A stretch of DNA of 64,000 nt from contig CAVRNQ010000001.1 of assembly GCA_963722555.1 (NCBI GenBank), forward strand, positions 620,001 through 684,000, written 5' to 3'. Under the pieces are notes generated by a model. The model made no database searches, was not told the DNA's origin, and was given only the letters and a program-made list of their open reading frames with translations. Each line of letters begins with the position of its first letter. Position 1 is the stretch's first letter. Below, one piece after another: positions 27,807-37,205 of the stretch. The DNA is from Bog-366 sp963722555 (GTDB lineage Bacteria > Acidobacteriota > Terriglobia > UBA7540). The translations under genes were made by a program, and so were the position numbers.

Positions 27807-28960
27807 TCATGCCTGACCAACCAGAATTCCGGGAGGTCGCACACTGCGGAGGCCAGATAGTCATCAGCGCAAAGCTGGACGCTTCAGGTCGTCGTATGTA
27901 CCAGTTGACTTTGCAGCATTGTCGGCCCGTGGCGGCCCACTTCTTCGCTGTGTACGCACTTCCGCCCGGCCTGGTACTCTGCCAGATAAACTTGGGAGGG
28001 ATAGGCTCAGTTCAAGACCCGCCGCCAATTCCTGGCGCGTATCAAGTGTTCATCGGCTCAGATAGCGAGGGGAAGTTCGGGCGTCAGTGTCCGTTATGTG
28101 GAGGCTATTGGCGAGGTGATCTCAACGCGCAGTTTTGCCCCTATTGTGGCATCCGAGCTGGAGTGATCGAATTCCTGACGATAGCGCAGAGGTCATACGT
28201 TCAACAGTACTGTGCCAAGATGCATGAAGCGCTGGCCGTGGATGTCGGCGGCGAGTGCGTCATCGACATGGATGTTGTGGCTGATGCTGCGGCTACTTCC
28301 AGTACAGACAAGCCGGCTTTCTACTACGCGGAGGTCAGTCAACAAAATCGATTCACATGCAGGGCCTGCGGAGGCTTCAACGACATCCTCGGTACCTTCG
28401 GCTACTGCACTGTCTGTGGCACAAGGAACGACCTTCAGGAGTTCTCAGACAAGATAGTCCCACAGTTACGAGACAGGATTAACGCTGGAGGGCAGTACGA
28501 GGCCTGCGTTCGAGATGCCGTTGCTGCCTTTGATTCCTTCGTTGGCCGGTACGTAAAGCAGCTAGTCCAACGTGTCCCGCTAACTCCGGCTCGCAGGAAC
28601 CGACTTGAAAACAGACGGTTTCACGATCTGAAGTTCGTCGCGGCCGAACTCAAGGAGACGTTTGACATTCACATTTTAGATGGGTTCGCCCCTGATGAGG
28701 TTGGCTTCGCAACGCTCATGTTTCAGCGAAGGCACGTCTACGAACATAGCGGAGGAGAAGCGGACGAAAAGTACATTGCCGATAGTGGTGACAAATCTGT
28801 CCGACTGAAGCAGGCGCTTCGTGAGACCGTTGAGTCAGCGCACCGAACCGCAGCGGCCGTGCAGAAAATGGCCTCCAACCTCCACCGTGGTTTTCACGAG
28901 ATTTTTCCCCCAGATGAAGTACCGATTCAGAGACACCAGCAAAGGCCTCTTGGATCTTGA
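27803..28960 (+). CDS. Double zinc-ribbon protein with C-terminal HEPN-like domain
   Basis: A 385-residue protein that I cannot name. It has two CxxC...CxxC zinc ribbons, C96/C99-C112/C115 (CPLCGGYW...CPYCG) and C186/C189-C202/C205 (CRACGGF...CTVCG), each after a beta-rich stretch. The C-terminal 150 residues are helical and hold FQRRHVYEHSGGEADEKYI; R310-x4-H315 fits the Rx4H signature of HEPN ribonuclease-type domains, where RRHxxxHxGG is a frequent form. No signal peptide or membrane segment. Its codon use and GC (close to 54%) differ from the GC-rich neighbours, suggesting separate origin. An RNA-binding or RNA-cutting role is inference. An alternative start is the ATG at 27809. Confidence 0.7.
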   Translation: MIMPDQPEFREVAHCGGQIVISAKLDASGRRMYQLTLQHCRPVAAHFFAVYALPPGLVLCQINLGGIGSVQDPPPIPGAYQVFIGSDSEGKFGRQCPLCGGYWRGDLNAQFCPYCGIRAGVIEFLTIAQRSYVQQYCAKMHEALAVDVGGECVIDMDVVADAAATSSTDKPAFYYAEVSQQNRFTCRACGGFNDILGTFGYCTVCGTRNDLQEFSDKIVPQLRDRINAGGQYEACVRDAVAAFDSFVGRYVKQLVQRVPLTPARRNRLENRRFHDLKFVAAELKETFDIHILDGFAPDEVGFATLMFQRRHVYEHSGGEADEKYIADSGDKSVRLKQALRETVESAHRTAAAVQKMASNLHRGFHEIFPPDEVPIQRHQQRPLGS

Positions 28961-28970
28961 GTTGCTAGCT

Positions 28971-29087
28971 GGTAGCCACGACGAGCGTTCTTCTCGTCGT
29001 GGGCTTTTGGAAGGATTTCGGCCTTGAAGGATATTCGAGCTCGACGAACCCACGGCAAATCGCAAAACGGATTTGCCGTGGCTACCA
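28971..29087. repeat. Nested palindrome GGTAGCCACG / CGTGGCTACC
   Basis: Outer arms GGTAGCCACG (28971-28980) and CGTGGCTACC (29078-29087). Within lies a second perfect hairpin, CCACGGCAAATC (29050-29061) with GATTTGCCGTGG (29070-29081). A half copy of the TCATCCTGAG family follows at 29091-29126. No gene was seen in 28961-29392. Confidence 0.65.
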
Positions 29088-29145
29088 CTACAAAGGCAGG
29101 GGTTCTTCGCTTCGCTCAGAATGACAGGACTTGCATTTGTTTTCC

Positions 29146-29223
29146 GCGGGTGGCGCCGACATGGCCTTTTATGTCGGCGACCGCGGGAGCGCATACATGA
29201 AAAGCAATGTATGCGCCACCCGC
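29146..29223. repeat. Palindromic repeat, GCGGGTGGCGC family (copy 1)
   Basis: Ends GCGGGTGGCGC and GCGCCACCCGC are exact inverses. Inside are two small hairpins, CCGACAT/ATGTCGG and CATACAT/ATGTATG. Other copies are at 41986-42091 and 51200-51335. Confidence 0.75.
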
Positions 29224-29392
29224 GGCTGTCGAAGCTGTGAAAATTTCGGCGGCGGCCCAGTTATGCATAGTGTAAGGTGTTGAATAATCATGCCTGTGAC
29301 ATGGCCCGACGAATACCGCCACAAGCACTGGCCTGATCAGAGGTGCGCCACAAGCCAGGTAACACCCGAGTGGAGGTTCTCAAGCTAACGCC

Positions 29393-30535
29393 ATGAAAAA
29401 TGAACCCTGTGACCCCGAAGTATCATCGAAGCCCTTTTCGATCGGCCGGAGGGATTTCCTGCGGTCCGCGGTCGGAGCCAGTCTGACCGTTGCCGGAGTA
29501 AAGGGCACTCAAATGACCCGCAAGCTCGCCGCGAACACCCCGATTCGAGTCGGCCTTATCGGCCGCGATGGCCACCACGAGATCCTCCTCGGCAGCATTC
29601 CCAAGCTCCGGGACGTGCAGTGGACAGCTTATGCCAAGGGCCAGCCCACAGAGGACAGCGGGTGGGTCCAGGAGCAGCCCGCTGGCAGCCGCCCGCCTCG
29701 CGTGTATGAGCATTACGAGGAGATGCTGGAGAAGGAGCCTCTCGACGTGGTGGGGATTTGTCTGCCTTTCTACCAAAATGCCGAGGCTTCGATCCAGGCA
29801 GCCCGCAAGGGAATCCAGGTGCTCTCGGAGAAGCCCGCAGCCACCAATCTCCAGGACCTCGCGCGCCTTGAGCAGGAAATCCGCCAGAGTGGTGTCCGCT
29901 ACAGCATCATGCTGGACATGCGGGCCCTGCCGATCTTTCAGGCCGCCCGCAACGCCGTCCAGCAGGGGATGCTGGGCGAGCCGATTCTGATTTCCAGCCA
30001 GAAATCCTACAAGTACGGGTCGGAGCGCCCCTGGTTTTACAAGGAAAGAAGAACCTACGGCGGCACGATCCCCTGGGTGGGGATTCACGCCCTCGATTAC
30101 ATGCGGTGGGTTTCCGGGCAGGAGTACGCCCAAGTCGCAGGGTTCGAGGGGAACAAGGCGCACCCACAAACCCCGGGCTGTGAGGATCACGCCGGGTTGT
30201 TGTTCCAGTTGGCCAACGGAGGCACGGCGACGTGCCACCTGGACTTCCTGCGGCCGGAAGCCGCTCCCACGCACGGGGACGACCGCCTCCGCATCGCCGG
30301 GAGCGAAGGCGTGCTGGAAGCTCTGGAAATCGGGGAGCGGGTGAGCGTGATTAGCTCCCGGGGCAAGACCGGAGATTTGCCCCTGCCGCCGACCGTCGAT
30401 TTCTTCTCCACCTTTATTGCCGAGCTGCGCGGCGAAGGCCAACACCTGGTTTCAAATGACGAGGCCTTTTCAATTACTCGTATTTGCTTAAAGGCTCGCG
30501 ACGCCGCTGACACGAGGACCTGGGTGACCCTATGA
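29393..30535 (+). CDS. Gfo/Idh/MocA-family oxidoreductase with Tat signal
   Basis: A 380-residue NAD(P)-dependent dehydrogenase of sugars or cyclitols. The N-terminus SIGRRDFLRSAVGAS is a twin-arginine signal, common for this family in acidobacteria and planctomycetes. Then a Rossmann fold starting IRVGLIGRDGHHEI (the usual GxGxxG is altered to GRDGHH), the cofactor-side EKP motif (LSEKPAATN), and the C-terminal alpha/beta domain with the catalytic-region GGTIPWVGIHALDYMRW. Substrate cannot be told. It is convergent with a broken glycosidase-like gene, with 22 bases between the two stops. Confidence 0.87.
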   Translation: MKNEPCDPEVSSKPFSIGRRDFLRSAVGASLTVAGVKGTQMTRKLAANTPIRVGLIGRDGHHEILLGSIPKLRDVQWTAYAKGQPTEDSGWVQEQPAGSRPPRVYEHYEEMLEKEPLDVVGICLPFYQNAEASIQAARKGIQVLSEKPAATNLQDLARLEQEIRQSGVRYSIMLDMRALPIFQAARNAVQQGMLGEPILISSQKSYKYGSERPWFYKERRTYGGTIPWVGIHALDYMRWVSGQEYAQVAGFEGNKAHPQTPGCEDHAGLLFQLANGGTATCHLDFLRPEAAPTHGDDRLRIAGSEGVLEALEIGERVSVISSRGKTGDLPLPPTVDFFSTFIAELRGEGQHLVSNDEAFSITRICLKARDAADTRTWVTL

Positions 30536-30557
30536 GAGTCTTGTCCAGGCCGTGCCC

Positions 30558-33192
30558 TTACTCCCTTGGCTCGAGCACGACTCCGCACAAAAGGGGTTTG
30601 CCCTGTGCCGGAATAACATCCAATTCGAGATATCCCTGGTCCACGTGGACACGGTAATGGGTGGGGATCACGCCCAAGCTATCCGCCAACTCTTGCCGCA
30701 GGGTGAGCCGCTCTTTGACGGGCGGTCCTTGGCTCGAACCCCGGAGCTGGAGATCAACCATGGCCTCGGAATCCGGCTGAGCCGGGGGCAGGAACAAGAG
30801 TTTCACCTCGTAATCCCCTACCAGAAGTGACTCACCCATCATGCAACGCAGACGGGTGGAGAGGGCCTTGTCCACCTCCAGGCTGCTCTCGCGGAGTTCC
30901 TCCGGTGTGGCCGACTGCGCCGATGCCGGCAAGCCGGTTTCTCTCTCGCCCCATCCGAGCCAGAGGCGGCGATCTCTGTCGATGAAGAATGTGTAAATGC
31001 CGGGTAGCTGAGCCAGGGGCTCATGCTCGGTGGGCCCAAACTTCACGCGGATACTGTCCAATCCGAGAGCCTGCCTTTGAGAAACGATATAGGGTAGCCA
31101 GCGCAAATTCATCGAAAGGAGCAGTCCCTTCTCGCCGGAAGTGATGCCCAAGCGGGCCGCCATGCGGGCGTACTGCTCGAGAACCTCCTCGGGCTTGCAC
31201 TGGGAAAGGGCCTGCTGCGCCTGAGCGATGGAATTTGACTTCAGGGACTCGACCGACCGCACCCACGCGGCCTGACTGTGGAAGAAGCCAGTGACAAACC
31301 GCTCCCAATCCCGGAAGTACGCCCGCCACGGCGCGGCTTGGGGCGAGAGGGAGGAAGAGGGCATCGCCTCGAGGATTTCGAGCCGCCGCCGGCTGCGAGC
31401 CCCAACCTCTTCCGCATCGGGCAAGGGGCGATCGATGAATCTGTCCGTAGTATCGCGACCAAACAGGGGAGCCTCCCTGATCCAGTGCCACAGATACTCG
31501 CCACCCGACGCGCGTGCGGTACTCCCAAAAGTGCGCTCGGCCATCTGCTCGCAGGTCTCACGCAGGCTCTGGTCGCGGGAATTCCTCCACACTTGCTGTG
31601 AGAGACTCTTGTGATAGAGATCCAGCGGCCGCGTCGTCCAGTGGAGGATGCCGTAGCCCGCGCAGCCACTCTGCTCAAGCCAGGAAGCAAAACCCGCGGG
31701 AGGGGTGTAGGGGCGCCCGGCGTAGGCGCCATCATCGTCTTGCGCGTACGGGATCGCAATCACCTTGCGGCGCATGCTGACGCCGCGGATCGCGTCCTGA
31801 ACCTGCCCTTTGCCAAGGGTATTCCATTGATGGATGCAGAACATCTCGACGTCCGGACTCATGAATACGTCCGCGGCGCGAAGATAGCGAAACTCCCAAC
31901 TGCCGAGCGCCAGGCGCACCTGGCTCTTCCCGAGACTGTTCAAACAGGTGTGAAATGCCTTCGCAATCTTGCTGAGGGCAAACAGACCGGGCGACTGCCG
32001 GTCCTGCGCCAGAGAGGGGAACTTCGCGAGCGCCTGTTGATACTCCGTTTGCCAGGGCAGGGGGAAATGCGCGGGCGGCAGGTCGCGCCAGGGACTCCAG
32101 GGGCTGCCGGGCTCCCGAAACCACATCACGATTCTGTCAATCTCCGGGTAGGTGCTGAGCAGTTGCTGGATCTGGCTCTGGTAATAAGCCAATCCCTCGG
32201 GTATTTCAGGATTAGGCAACAGGTAGTTGCCACTCCGGAAGCGGGCGTTTTCCGGCAACGTGGCAATAACGTTCTGCGGGTTGGCGGAATGCGTGTCCAC
32301 GTCCAAAGCGAAATTGACCCCTAGTCCGCGGCTGCGCGCAAAGGCAAACACCTGCTGCATCAGGCGGGTGGCAGCTTCCACGGTTTCCTCTTCGCGCACC
32401 AGTGCGGCGCTCGAGCCCCAGACGGGGCTTTGAAATACCTCCTCCCCTCCGTAAATCCTTCTCACATCATTGACGTGCTCCGCGCCCCAGTCGCGGCCCC
32501 GCACGCTGCTGGCGAGGAACCCGGTCGGCTTTCGCTGGCCGTTGTGAGTGAACGAAAACATGGGGTTGTTGCCATAGGCGTGCACCATGATGGAGTTGAA
32601 TCGCATTTTGGCGGCCTGGCTCGCCCAGTGTTGCCAGTCGGCGAAATCCCAGCCCGAGCACCCGCTCAGAAAATTGTGCCAGTTGAACAGGATTCTCTCC
32701 CCCGCGAGGGGAGCGTTGAACGAGTTGCCAGGTGTCAAAGGCGCAGGGGCCGGGCTGCGGATCAGGTTGGGCATCGTAAGACAGGTAAAACCCGTAACCG
32801 AGCTTCTCGAGCAGGGCGTAAACAGCAAACAGCGTCGCCCGCGCGTCCGCGCCTGCGATGATTCCGACCCATGCCTGCCCTTCCTGCGCGGAAGTCACCA
32901 CAAAGCTCTCAGCTTGCGCTAGATCGGACTTTGATACGTACTGGCTTAATTGCGGAGAATCCTCCAGCGTACCCAGCCGGATGAAGCTGCGGCTTGCCGG
33001 CATGCCATCGATGACACGGAACTGGTATCCCGGGAAAAGCCGGCCCAGCCGCTCCGCGAACTCCGCGGCGGCGAATTTCTCCAGAGACGAAGCACGCGGA
33101 GATATCACGATCGGGACCTCGCTTCCTTCCAGAGCGTGGCCTTGAGGGGCAAGGGGCGCCAGCAAAAGGGAAACAAAATCACGACGATTCAT
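30558..33192 (-). pseudogene. Large glycoside-hydrolase-like protein gene, frameshifted
   Basis: Two overlapping minus-strand frames encode parts of one protein of about 870 residues. The first (from ATG 33192) has a Tat-like start NRRDFVSLLLAP and an alpha/beta domain of the type found before GH67/GH20 barrels (PIVISPRASSLEKFAAAEF, ending EKLGYGFYL). Near 32715-32745 the frame is lost, and the adjoining frame continues with NSFNAPLAGERILFNWHN and a long barrel-like region (DWQHWASQAAKMRFNSIMVH, RGLGVNFALDVDTHS, IDRIVMWFREPG) down to the stop at 30558. The late part has no other frame break. It could be a real mutation or a sequencing error at one base. Specific activity is not known; alpha-glucuronidase-like is a guess. 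Confidence 0.72.
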
Positions 33193-33497
33193 GACGTTCA
33201 CCGGATGCTCCAATCCAAAGTCCTTGCCGGGGATTTCCTTTACATTTCCCGAAGGAGCGGCAATCCGCACCTGGCTGCCCCCCTCCTTGTACCACTTTCC
33301 AGGCCAGGCCGTGCGACTTTGGCGGCCGGAGCGGAGCCCACAGCCAAGGCGAAGTGTGTAGGGCCATCCCTTGGGGCGGCCGGTCCTACAAGACCCGCGC
33401 GTCATGTTTGGTCGCAGCCACCGCTTGGCCCTGCGCAGCGGCGGGGCTGCGAAAAGGTTGGCAGAAGAATGTCCCCCCCAGATCGGCCAAACGGGTG
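33193..33497. other. Divergent gap without a recognised gene
   Basis: The minus-strand frame of the glycosidase gene stays open upstream to 33405 and its last 38 codons (KWYKEGGSQVRIAAPSGNVK and on) look protein-like, possibly the end of a lost upstream gene, but no family was recognised. The rest contains a GGGCCATCCCTTGGGGCGGCC-type palindrome. Promoter and operator of perR follow. Confidence 0.35.
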
Positions 33498-33536
33498 TAT
33501 AATCTTTAGAGTGACTTGCGGGTGATAATTATTATC
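33498..33536 (+). promoter_or_regulatory. perR promoter with Per/Fur-type operator
   Basis: A perfect -10 box TATAAT is at 33498-33503; no good -35 was found. About 20 bases on, GATAATTATTATC (33524-33536) is a perfect 6-1-6 inverted repeat matching the Per/Fur box core. It lies around or just after the expected transcription start and 20 bases before the perR ATG, where a bound repressor would block transcription. Autoregulation of perR and the downstream genes is inferred. Confidence 0.75.
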
Positions 33537-33556
33537 GTTCACAAGTCGTTCTTCAT

Positions 33557-34024
33557 ATGAAGATGACCCCACGGGAGCTCGACCAACGGATGGACCTTTT
33601 TCGTTCCCGCTGCCTGGAGCGAGGCTTGGCCCTTACCCATCAGCGCTGGGTAATCTATCGCATCCTGGCGGGAACGGACAAGCATCTCACTCCGGAAGCG
33701 GCCTTTGGGCAGGTTCGCAAGCAAATCCCCTCCATCTCCCTGGCTACGGTATATAAGAACATCAAAACCTTTCTCGAAGTCGGCTTGCTGCAGGAGGTGG
33801 GCACGTCCGGCCAGATGATGCGGCTGGACGCCAACCTCGAACCCCATCACCACCTTGTTTGCGTGCGCTGCAAGGCGATTCAGGATCTCTCCGCGGAGGG
33901 GTTGCGGCCCGTGCGATTGAAGGGACGCTTGCCCAAGGGCTTCCGGGTGGAGCGCTTTAATGTGACTTTCTTAGGTCTCTGCGGCCAATGTTCGCCAAGG
34001 TACCCGGCATCAACACGACATTAA
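33557..34024 (+). CDS. perR: Peroxide-responsive repressor PerR (Fur family)
   Basis: A 155-residue metal-dependent repressor. Aligned by eye with Bacillus PerR at a constant offset of six, all ligands match: regulatory site H43, D91, H97, H99, D110 (H37, D85, H91, H93, D104) and structural zinc C102/C105 and C142/C145 (C96/C99, C136/C139). Asp rather than Glu at position 91 marks PerR over Fur. The winged helix includes SLATVYKNIK. His oxidation by peroxide should release it from DNA. A fitting operator lies in its leader. The rubrerythrin gene follows after 18 bases. Confidence 0.93.
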   Translation: MKMTPRELDQRMDLFRSRCLERGLALTHQRWVIYRILAGTDKHLTPEAAFGQVRKQIPSISLATVYKNIKTFLEVGLLQEVGTSGQMMRLDANLEPHHHLVCVRCKAIQDLSAEGLRPVRLKGRLPKGFRVERFNVTFLGLCGQCSPRYPASTRH

Positions 34025-34042
34025 TCTACAAGGAGAAGATTT

Positions 34043-34465
34043 ATGGCAAAAACCCTGAAAGGCAGCAAGACTCACGATAATCTGAAGTACGCATTTGCAG
34101 GCGAATCGCAGGCGAATCGGCGTTATATGTACTTCGCCAAGCAAGCCGACGTCGAGGGACTTCCCGACGTGGCGGGTTTGTTCCGCGACACGGCGGATGG
34201 TGAAACCGGCCACGCCCACGGCCACCTCGATTATTTGAAGGCGGTTGGCGATCCGGCCACCGATCTGCCGATCGGAGACACGCAGGCGAACCTGAAGGCC
34301 GCCATCGCCGGCGAGACACACGAGTACACCGACATGTACCCGGGCATGGCCAAGGCCGCGCGCGAAGAAGGCTTCACCGAGATCGCCGACTGGTTCGAAA
34401 CGTTGGCCAAAGCTGAAAAGTCCCACGCGGGACGTTTCCAGAAGGGACTGGAAAGCATTTCCTAG
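34043..34465 (+). CDS. rbr: Rubrerythrin (short, without rubredoxin domain)
   Basis: A 140-residue di-iron peroxidase of the erythrin type. A four-helix ferritin-like fold is shown by two E...ExxH sets: FAGESQANRRYMYFAKQ with DGETGHAHGH, and IAGETHEYTDMY with AEKSHAGRF. The C-terminal rubredoxin domain of classical rubrerythrins is absent, so electrons must come from another protein, perhaps the Fe-S protein encoded next. It reduces hydrogen peroxide and protects iron proteins. AAGGAGAAG precedes the ATG by a few bases. Gene order perR-rbr-Fe-S protein-DUF3501 supports one operon. Confidence 0.93.
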   Translation: MAKTLKGSKTHDNLKYAFAGESQANRRYMYFAKQADVEGLPDVAGLFRDTADGETGHAHGHLDYLKAVGDPATDLPIGDTQANLKAAIAGETHEYTDMYPGMAKAAREEGFTEIADWFETLAKAEKSHAGRFQKGLESIS

Positions 34466-34552
34466 TTACGGTTCGGGATTGCGACGACAGGGCAATACGA
34501 CGGCGGCCGCGCCAGCGTGTTGCCCTGAGTTCGCTTGGGCGGAGTCAATCTC

Positions 34553-35881
34553 ATGGAAATCATCAAAGGGGCTCCCACCCCGGGTATGAGTTATAACCCC
34601 AACGACCCTGTCTACTGGGACCCCCAGGGGCTCGCGCAGGAAATCCTGCGGGTGTTCGAGATCTGCCACGGGTGCCGTCTCTGCTTCAACCTCTGTCCTT
34701 CGTTCCCGGCGCTGTTTAATGCCTTGGATCGGCAGGACGGCGACGTTCGCAAGCTGGACGCCCACACGACGGATCGCGTCATCGACAACTGCTACCAATG
34801 CAAGCTCTGTTATGTGAAGTGCCCTTATACGCCGGATGACAAGCACGCCTTCCAACTCGATTTCCCACGCCTGATGTTGCGCGCCAATTTTCTGCGGAAG
34901 AAGCAGCGGGGCATCGGGTTGAGAGAGCGTATCCTCTCGCGGCCGGAACTGGTTGGGAAGTTTGCCCGGCTCACGCCCGGGCTCGCCAACTGGGCGAACC
35001 GGCAACCGCTGCTGCGCGCCGGCCTCCAGTTCGGGCTCGGCATCCACAAGGACAAGATTCTTCCCGAATTCCACAGGGAACGGTTTGAGGACTGGCACCG
35101 CAAGCAGCCGCCTCCCTCCGGGGATCCCACCAGGGCGGTGCTCTTCAGCACGTGCTTCGTCAACTATAATCATCCGGACTTGGGCCGCGATACCATGGAA
35201 GTTTTCTCACGCAATGGCATTGCGCTGGGTTTGCCCAAGCAGAACTGCTGTGGCATGCCGGCCATGGAGGCGGGCGACATCGAGCTCGCCAAACGCCTGG
35301 CCCGCGACAACGTGGCGGCTTTGCTTCCGCACGTGCGGGCAGGCCGGAAGGTCATTGCCATGAACCCGACCTGCTCCTACATGATGCGGAAGGAGTACGC
35401 CGAACTGCTCGGCACCCCGGAAGGCCGCGAGGTGGCGGCCGCTACCCTGGACCCCTGCGAATTTCTGTTTCAGCTCAAGCAGGAGGGCAAGTTCAACCGC
35501 GACTTCCGGTCAACGCCCGGAGGCGTCGCCTACCATGTTCCCTGCCACTTGCGGGCGCAGAATATCGGTTTCCGCTCCCGCAACCTGATGCGATTGATTC
35601 CCGGGACCACGATTAAACTGGTCGAGCAGTGCTGTGGCCACGATGGCACCTGGGCGATGCGCAAGGAGTTCTTCCCGCTCTCCCTGCTCAGCGGCAAGAA
35701 GGCCTTCGACCAGATGCAGGCTGCCGAAGCTCCGGTGTTGGCCACGGACTGCCCGCTGGCCGCGCTTCAATTCCAGCAGGCGATCGGCCAGCGCCCCATC
35801 CATCCCCTGCAGGTACTCGCCCGCGCTTACCGGCCCGACGGTTTTCCCCGAGCCCTCGACTCGCCCGAGGAGAAAGTGTAG
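34553..35881 (+). CDS. Heterodisulfide reductase/GlpC-like Fe-S oxidoreductase
   Basis: A 442-residue electron-transfer protein. Two [4Fe-4S] motifs are at C38-C41-C44-C48 (CHGCRLCFNLCP) and C80-C83-C86-C90 (CYQCKLCYVKCP). The C-terminal half has two CCG domains (NCCGMPAMEAG and QCCGHDGTWAM), as in HdrD and GlpC. No membrane segment. In many genomes this gene lies between rubrerythrin and DUF3501 genes, as here, so it probably feeds electrons to the rubrerythrin; that is inference. I chose the ATG at 34553 with GGAG at 34541-34544. The next gene starts five bases after its stop codon. Confidence 0.9.
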   Translation: MEIIKGAPTPGMSYNPNDPVYWDPQGLAQEILRVFEICHGCRLCFNLCPSFPALFNALDRQDGDVRKLDAHTTDRVIDNCYQCKLCYVKCPYTPDDKHAFQLDFPRLMLRANFLRKKQRGIGLRERILSRPELVGKFARLTPGLANWANRQPLLRAGLQFGLGIHKDKILPEFHRERFEDWHRKQPPPSGDPTRAVLFSTCFVNYNHPDLGRDTMEVFSRNGIALGLPKQNCCGMPAMEAGDIELAKRLARDNVAALLPHVRAGRKVIAMNPTCSYMMRKEYAELLGTPEGREVAAATLDPCEFLFQLKQEGKFNRDFRSTPGGVAYHVPCHLRAQNIGFRSRNLMRLIPGTTIKLVEQCCGHDGTWAMRKEFFPLSLLSGKKAFDQMQAAEAPVLATDCPLAALQFQQAIGQRPIHPLQVLARAYRPDGFPRALDSPEEKV

Positions 35882-35885
35882 GCCT

Positions 35886-36452
35886 ATGCGACCCGTTGAC
35901 CTTTCCGAAATCAAGAACATCGCCGAGTATGAACTCCTCCGGCCCCAGTGGCGCCCGCAAGTGATGGCCCTCAAGGAGCGCCGCCGGGTTCGCGTCGGCG
36001 GCCACTTGACGTTTCTCTTTGAGAACCAAGCGACCGTGCGCTACCAGATCCAGGAAATGATGCGGATCGAGCGGATAGTCAAGCCCGAGGATATTACTCA
36101 CGAAGTTAATACTTACAACGAGCTCATCCCGGCAGCGGGAGAGCTTTCCGCCAGCCTGCTGATTGAGTATGAGACATCCGCCGAGCGCGACGTGCGGTTG
36201 CGTGAATTGCTCGGCCTCGAGCACCACATCTGGATCGAGGTCAATGGCCGGCGCTCTCCCGCCCGGTTCGACGACCGCCAGATCTCGACAGATCGCTTGA
36301 GCGCCGTCCAATACGTCAAATTCCAGCTCACGCCCGACCAGGTGGCCAAGTTCCCACAGGGCGCCAAGCTTGTCATCGACCACCCGAAGTATTCGGTCGA
36401 GCAGGCCCTGAGCGCGGACCAACTGGCGGAGTTGGTTGCAGATCTGAAGTAG
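35886..36452 (+). CDS. DUF3501 family protein
   Basis: A 188-residue cytoplasmic protein of unknown function. The family pattern is clear: MRPVDLSEIKNIAEYELLR at the start, then RVRVGGHLTFLFEN, RYQIQEMMRIERI, and a C-terminal YSVEQALSADQLAELVADL. No catalytic motif or cysteine cluster. DUF3501 is known almost only from rubrerythrin clusters, so a part in peroxide reduction or in handling the Fe-S protein is plausible. It follows the oxidoreductase stop by only a few bases and ends the operon. Confidence 0.88.
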   Translation: MRPVDLSEIKNIAEYELLRPQWRPQVMALKERRRVRVGGHLTFLFENQATVRYQIQEMMRIERIVKPEDITHEVNTYNELIPAAGELSASLLIEYETSAERDVRLRELLGLEHHIWIEVNGRRSPARFDDRQISTDRLSAVQYVKFQLTPDQVAKFPQGAKLVIDHPKYSVEQALSADQLAELVADLK

Positions 36453-36524
36453 GGGCCGCCTCCGCCAGCGGAGACGCCTCACCCTCCGCCAGAGTGGCAG
36501 AGGAAATTCTGCCCGGGGAGAAAC

Positions 36525-37205
36525 TCAGTGGCCTGCGCCGCGCGCCTGGTTAGCGACGCTGGCCTGGCGAGCGTCGGGAGAGATCTCAAGCGCGCGCGTC
36601 AACTGGTAATTCAACTGGGTTCCGGCCGGGAGAGTGAGATCCTTGCCGCGGCGGCGCAAGCGGTCAACGGTTGTGGCCGTGGCCCCGAAGGCAGCGCCGA
36701 TGAAGGGATGAGCGAAGATCAATCCCAACAGCGTCCCACCGGTCGTGCCGGCGCCAATTTCTTCCAGATCAGGCTTGCGAGAACTCGGGCCTTTGACGAG
36801 CCCCTCGCTGCCTACCACCTTGACGTTGTCCGCCCCGTAGGCCGTCAACAGCGCCGCGCTGAGCGCGGCCTTGCGGCCATTCGGGAAGGTGATCTGCTCA
36901 ACCGTCAGCCGCATCTGGCCCACCCCCCGGATGCGGCCGGGCCTGTCCATTTGCGCGATGCGTCCCTGCAACGTCGAGCCCACGGGAATCACCTCGCGGC
37001 CGTCGGCCAGGACGGGTTCCGAGATGGTTAGGGTGAAAGCGTCGCCCTGATAATTCAGCTTGGTGGTCAGAGTCTCGGTGACGCGGCAATGCAGCGTGGT
37101 CCCGGCCGGGACGGACAACGCTTCTCCCTTTGCCGGTGTCTCTGCATAGGCGGGAAAGATTCCTGCTAAGGTGAGAAAAGCGGCCAGCAAAGCGCGCTTG
37201 ACCAT
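36525..37205 (-). CDS. Secreted protein with TrbI/VirB10-like beta domain
   Basis: A 226-residue exported protein. A signal peptide (LLAAFLTLAGIFPAYA) is followed by a beta-rich domain with SVPAGTTLHCRVTETLTTKL and IPVGSTLQGRIAQMDRPGRI, a pattern like the TrbI/VirB10 beta barrel (stable, high-threshold surface values). Then a Gly-rich hydrophobic stretch (TTGGTLLGLIFAHPFIGAAF) and a repeat of the first strand (LTLPAGTQLNYQL). Such proteins are common in acidobacteria outside conjugation loci; function unknown. AGGAGG precedes the ATG at 37205. It is followed upstream on the same strand by a coiled-coil membrane protein gene. Confidence 0.6.
   Translation of the reverse strand: MVKRALLAAFLTLAGIFPAYAETPAKGEALSVPAGTTLHCRVTETLTTKLNYQGDAFTLTISEPVLADGREVIPVGSTLQGRIAQMDRPGRIRGVGQMRLTVEQITFPNGRKAALSAALLTAYGADNVKVVGSEGLVKGPSSRKPDLEEIGAGTTGGTLLGLIFAHPFIGAAFGATATTVDRLRRRGKDLTLPAGTQLNYQLTRALEISPDARQASVANQARGAGH

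Noticed and set aside
33193..33405. N-terminal extension of the frameshifted glycosidase-like gene
   Set aside because: The frame is open, but a Tat-like start with NRRDF begins at 33192 and the upstream residues match no expected export signal.
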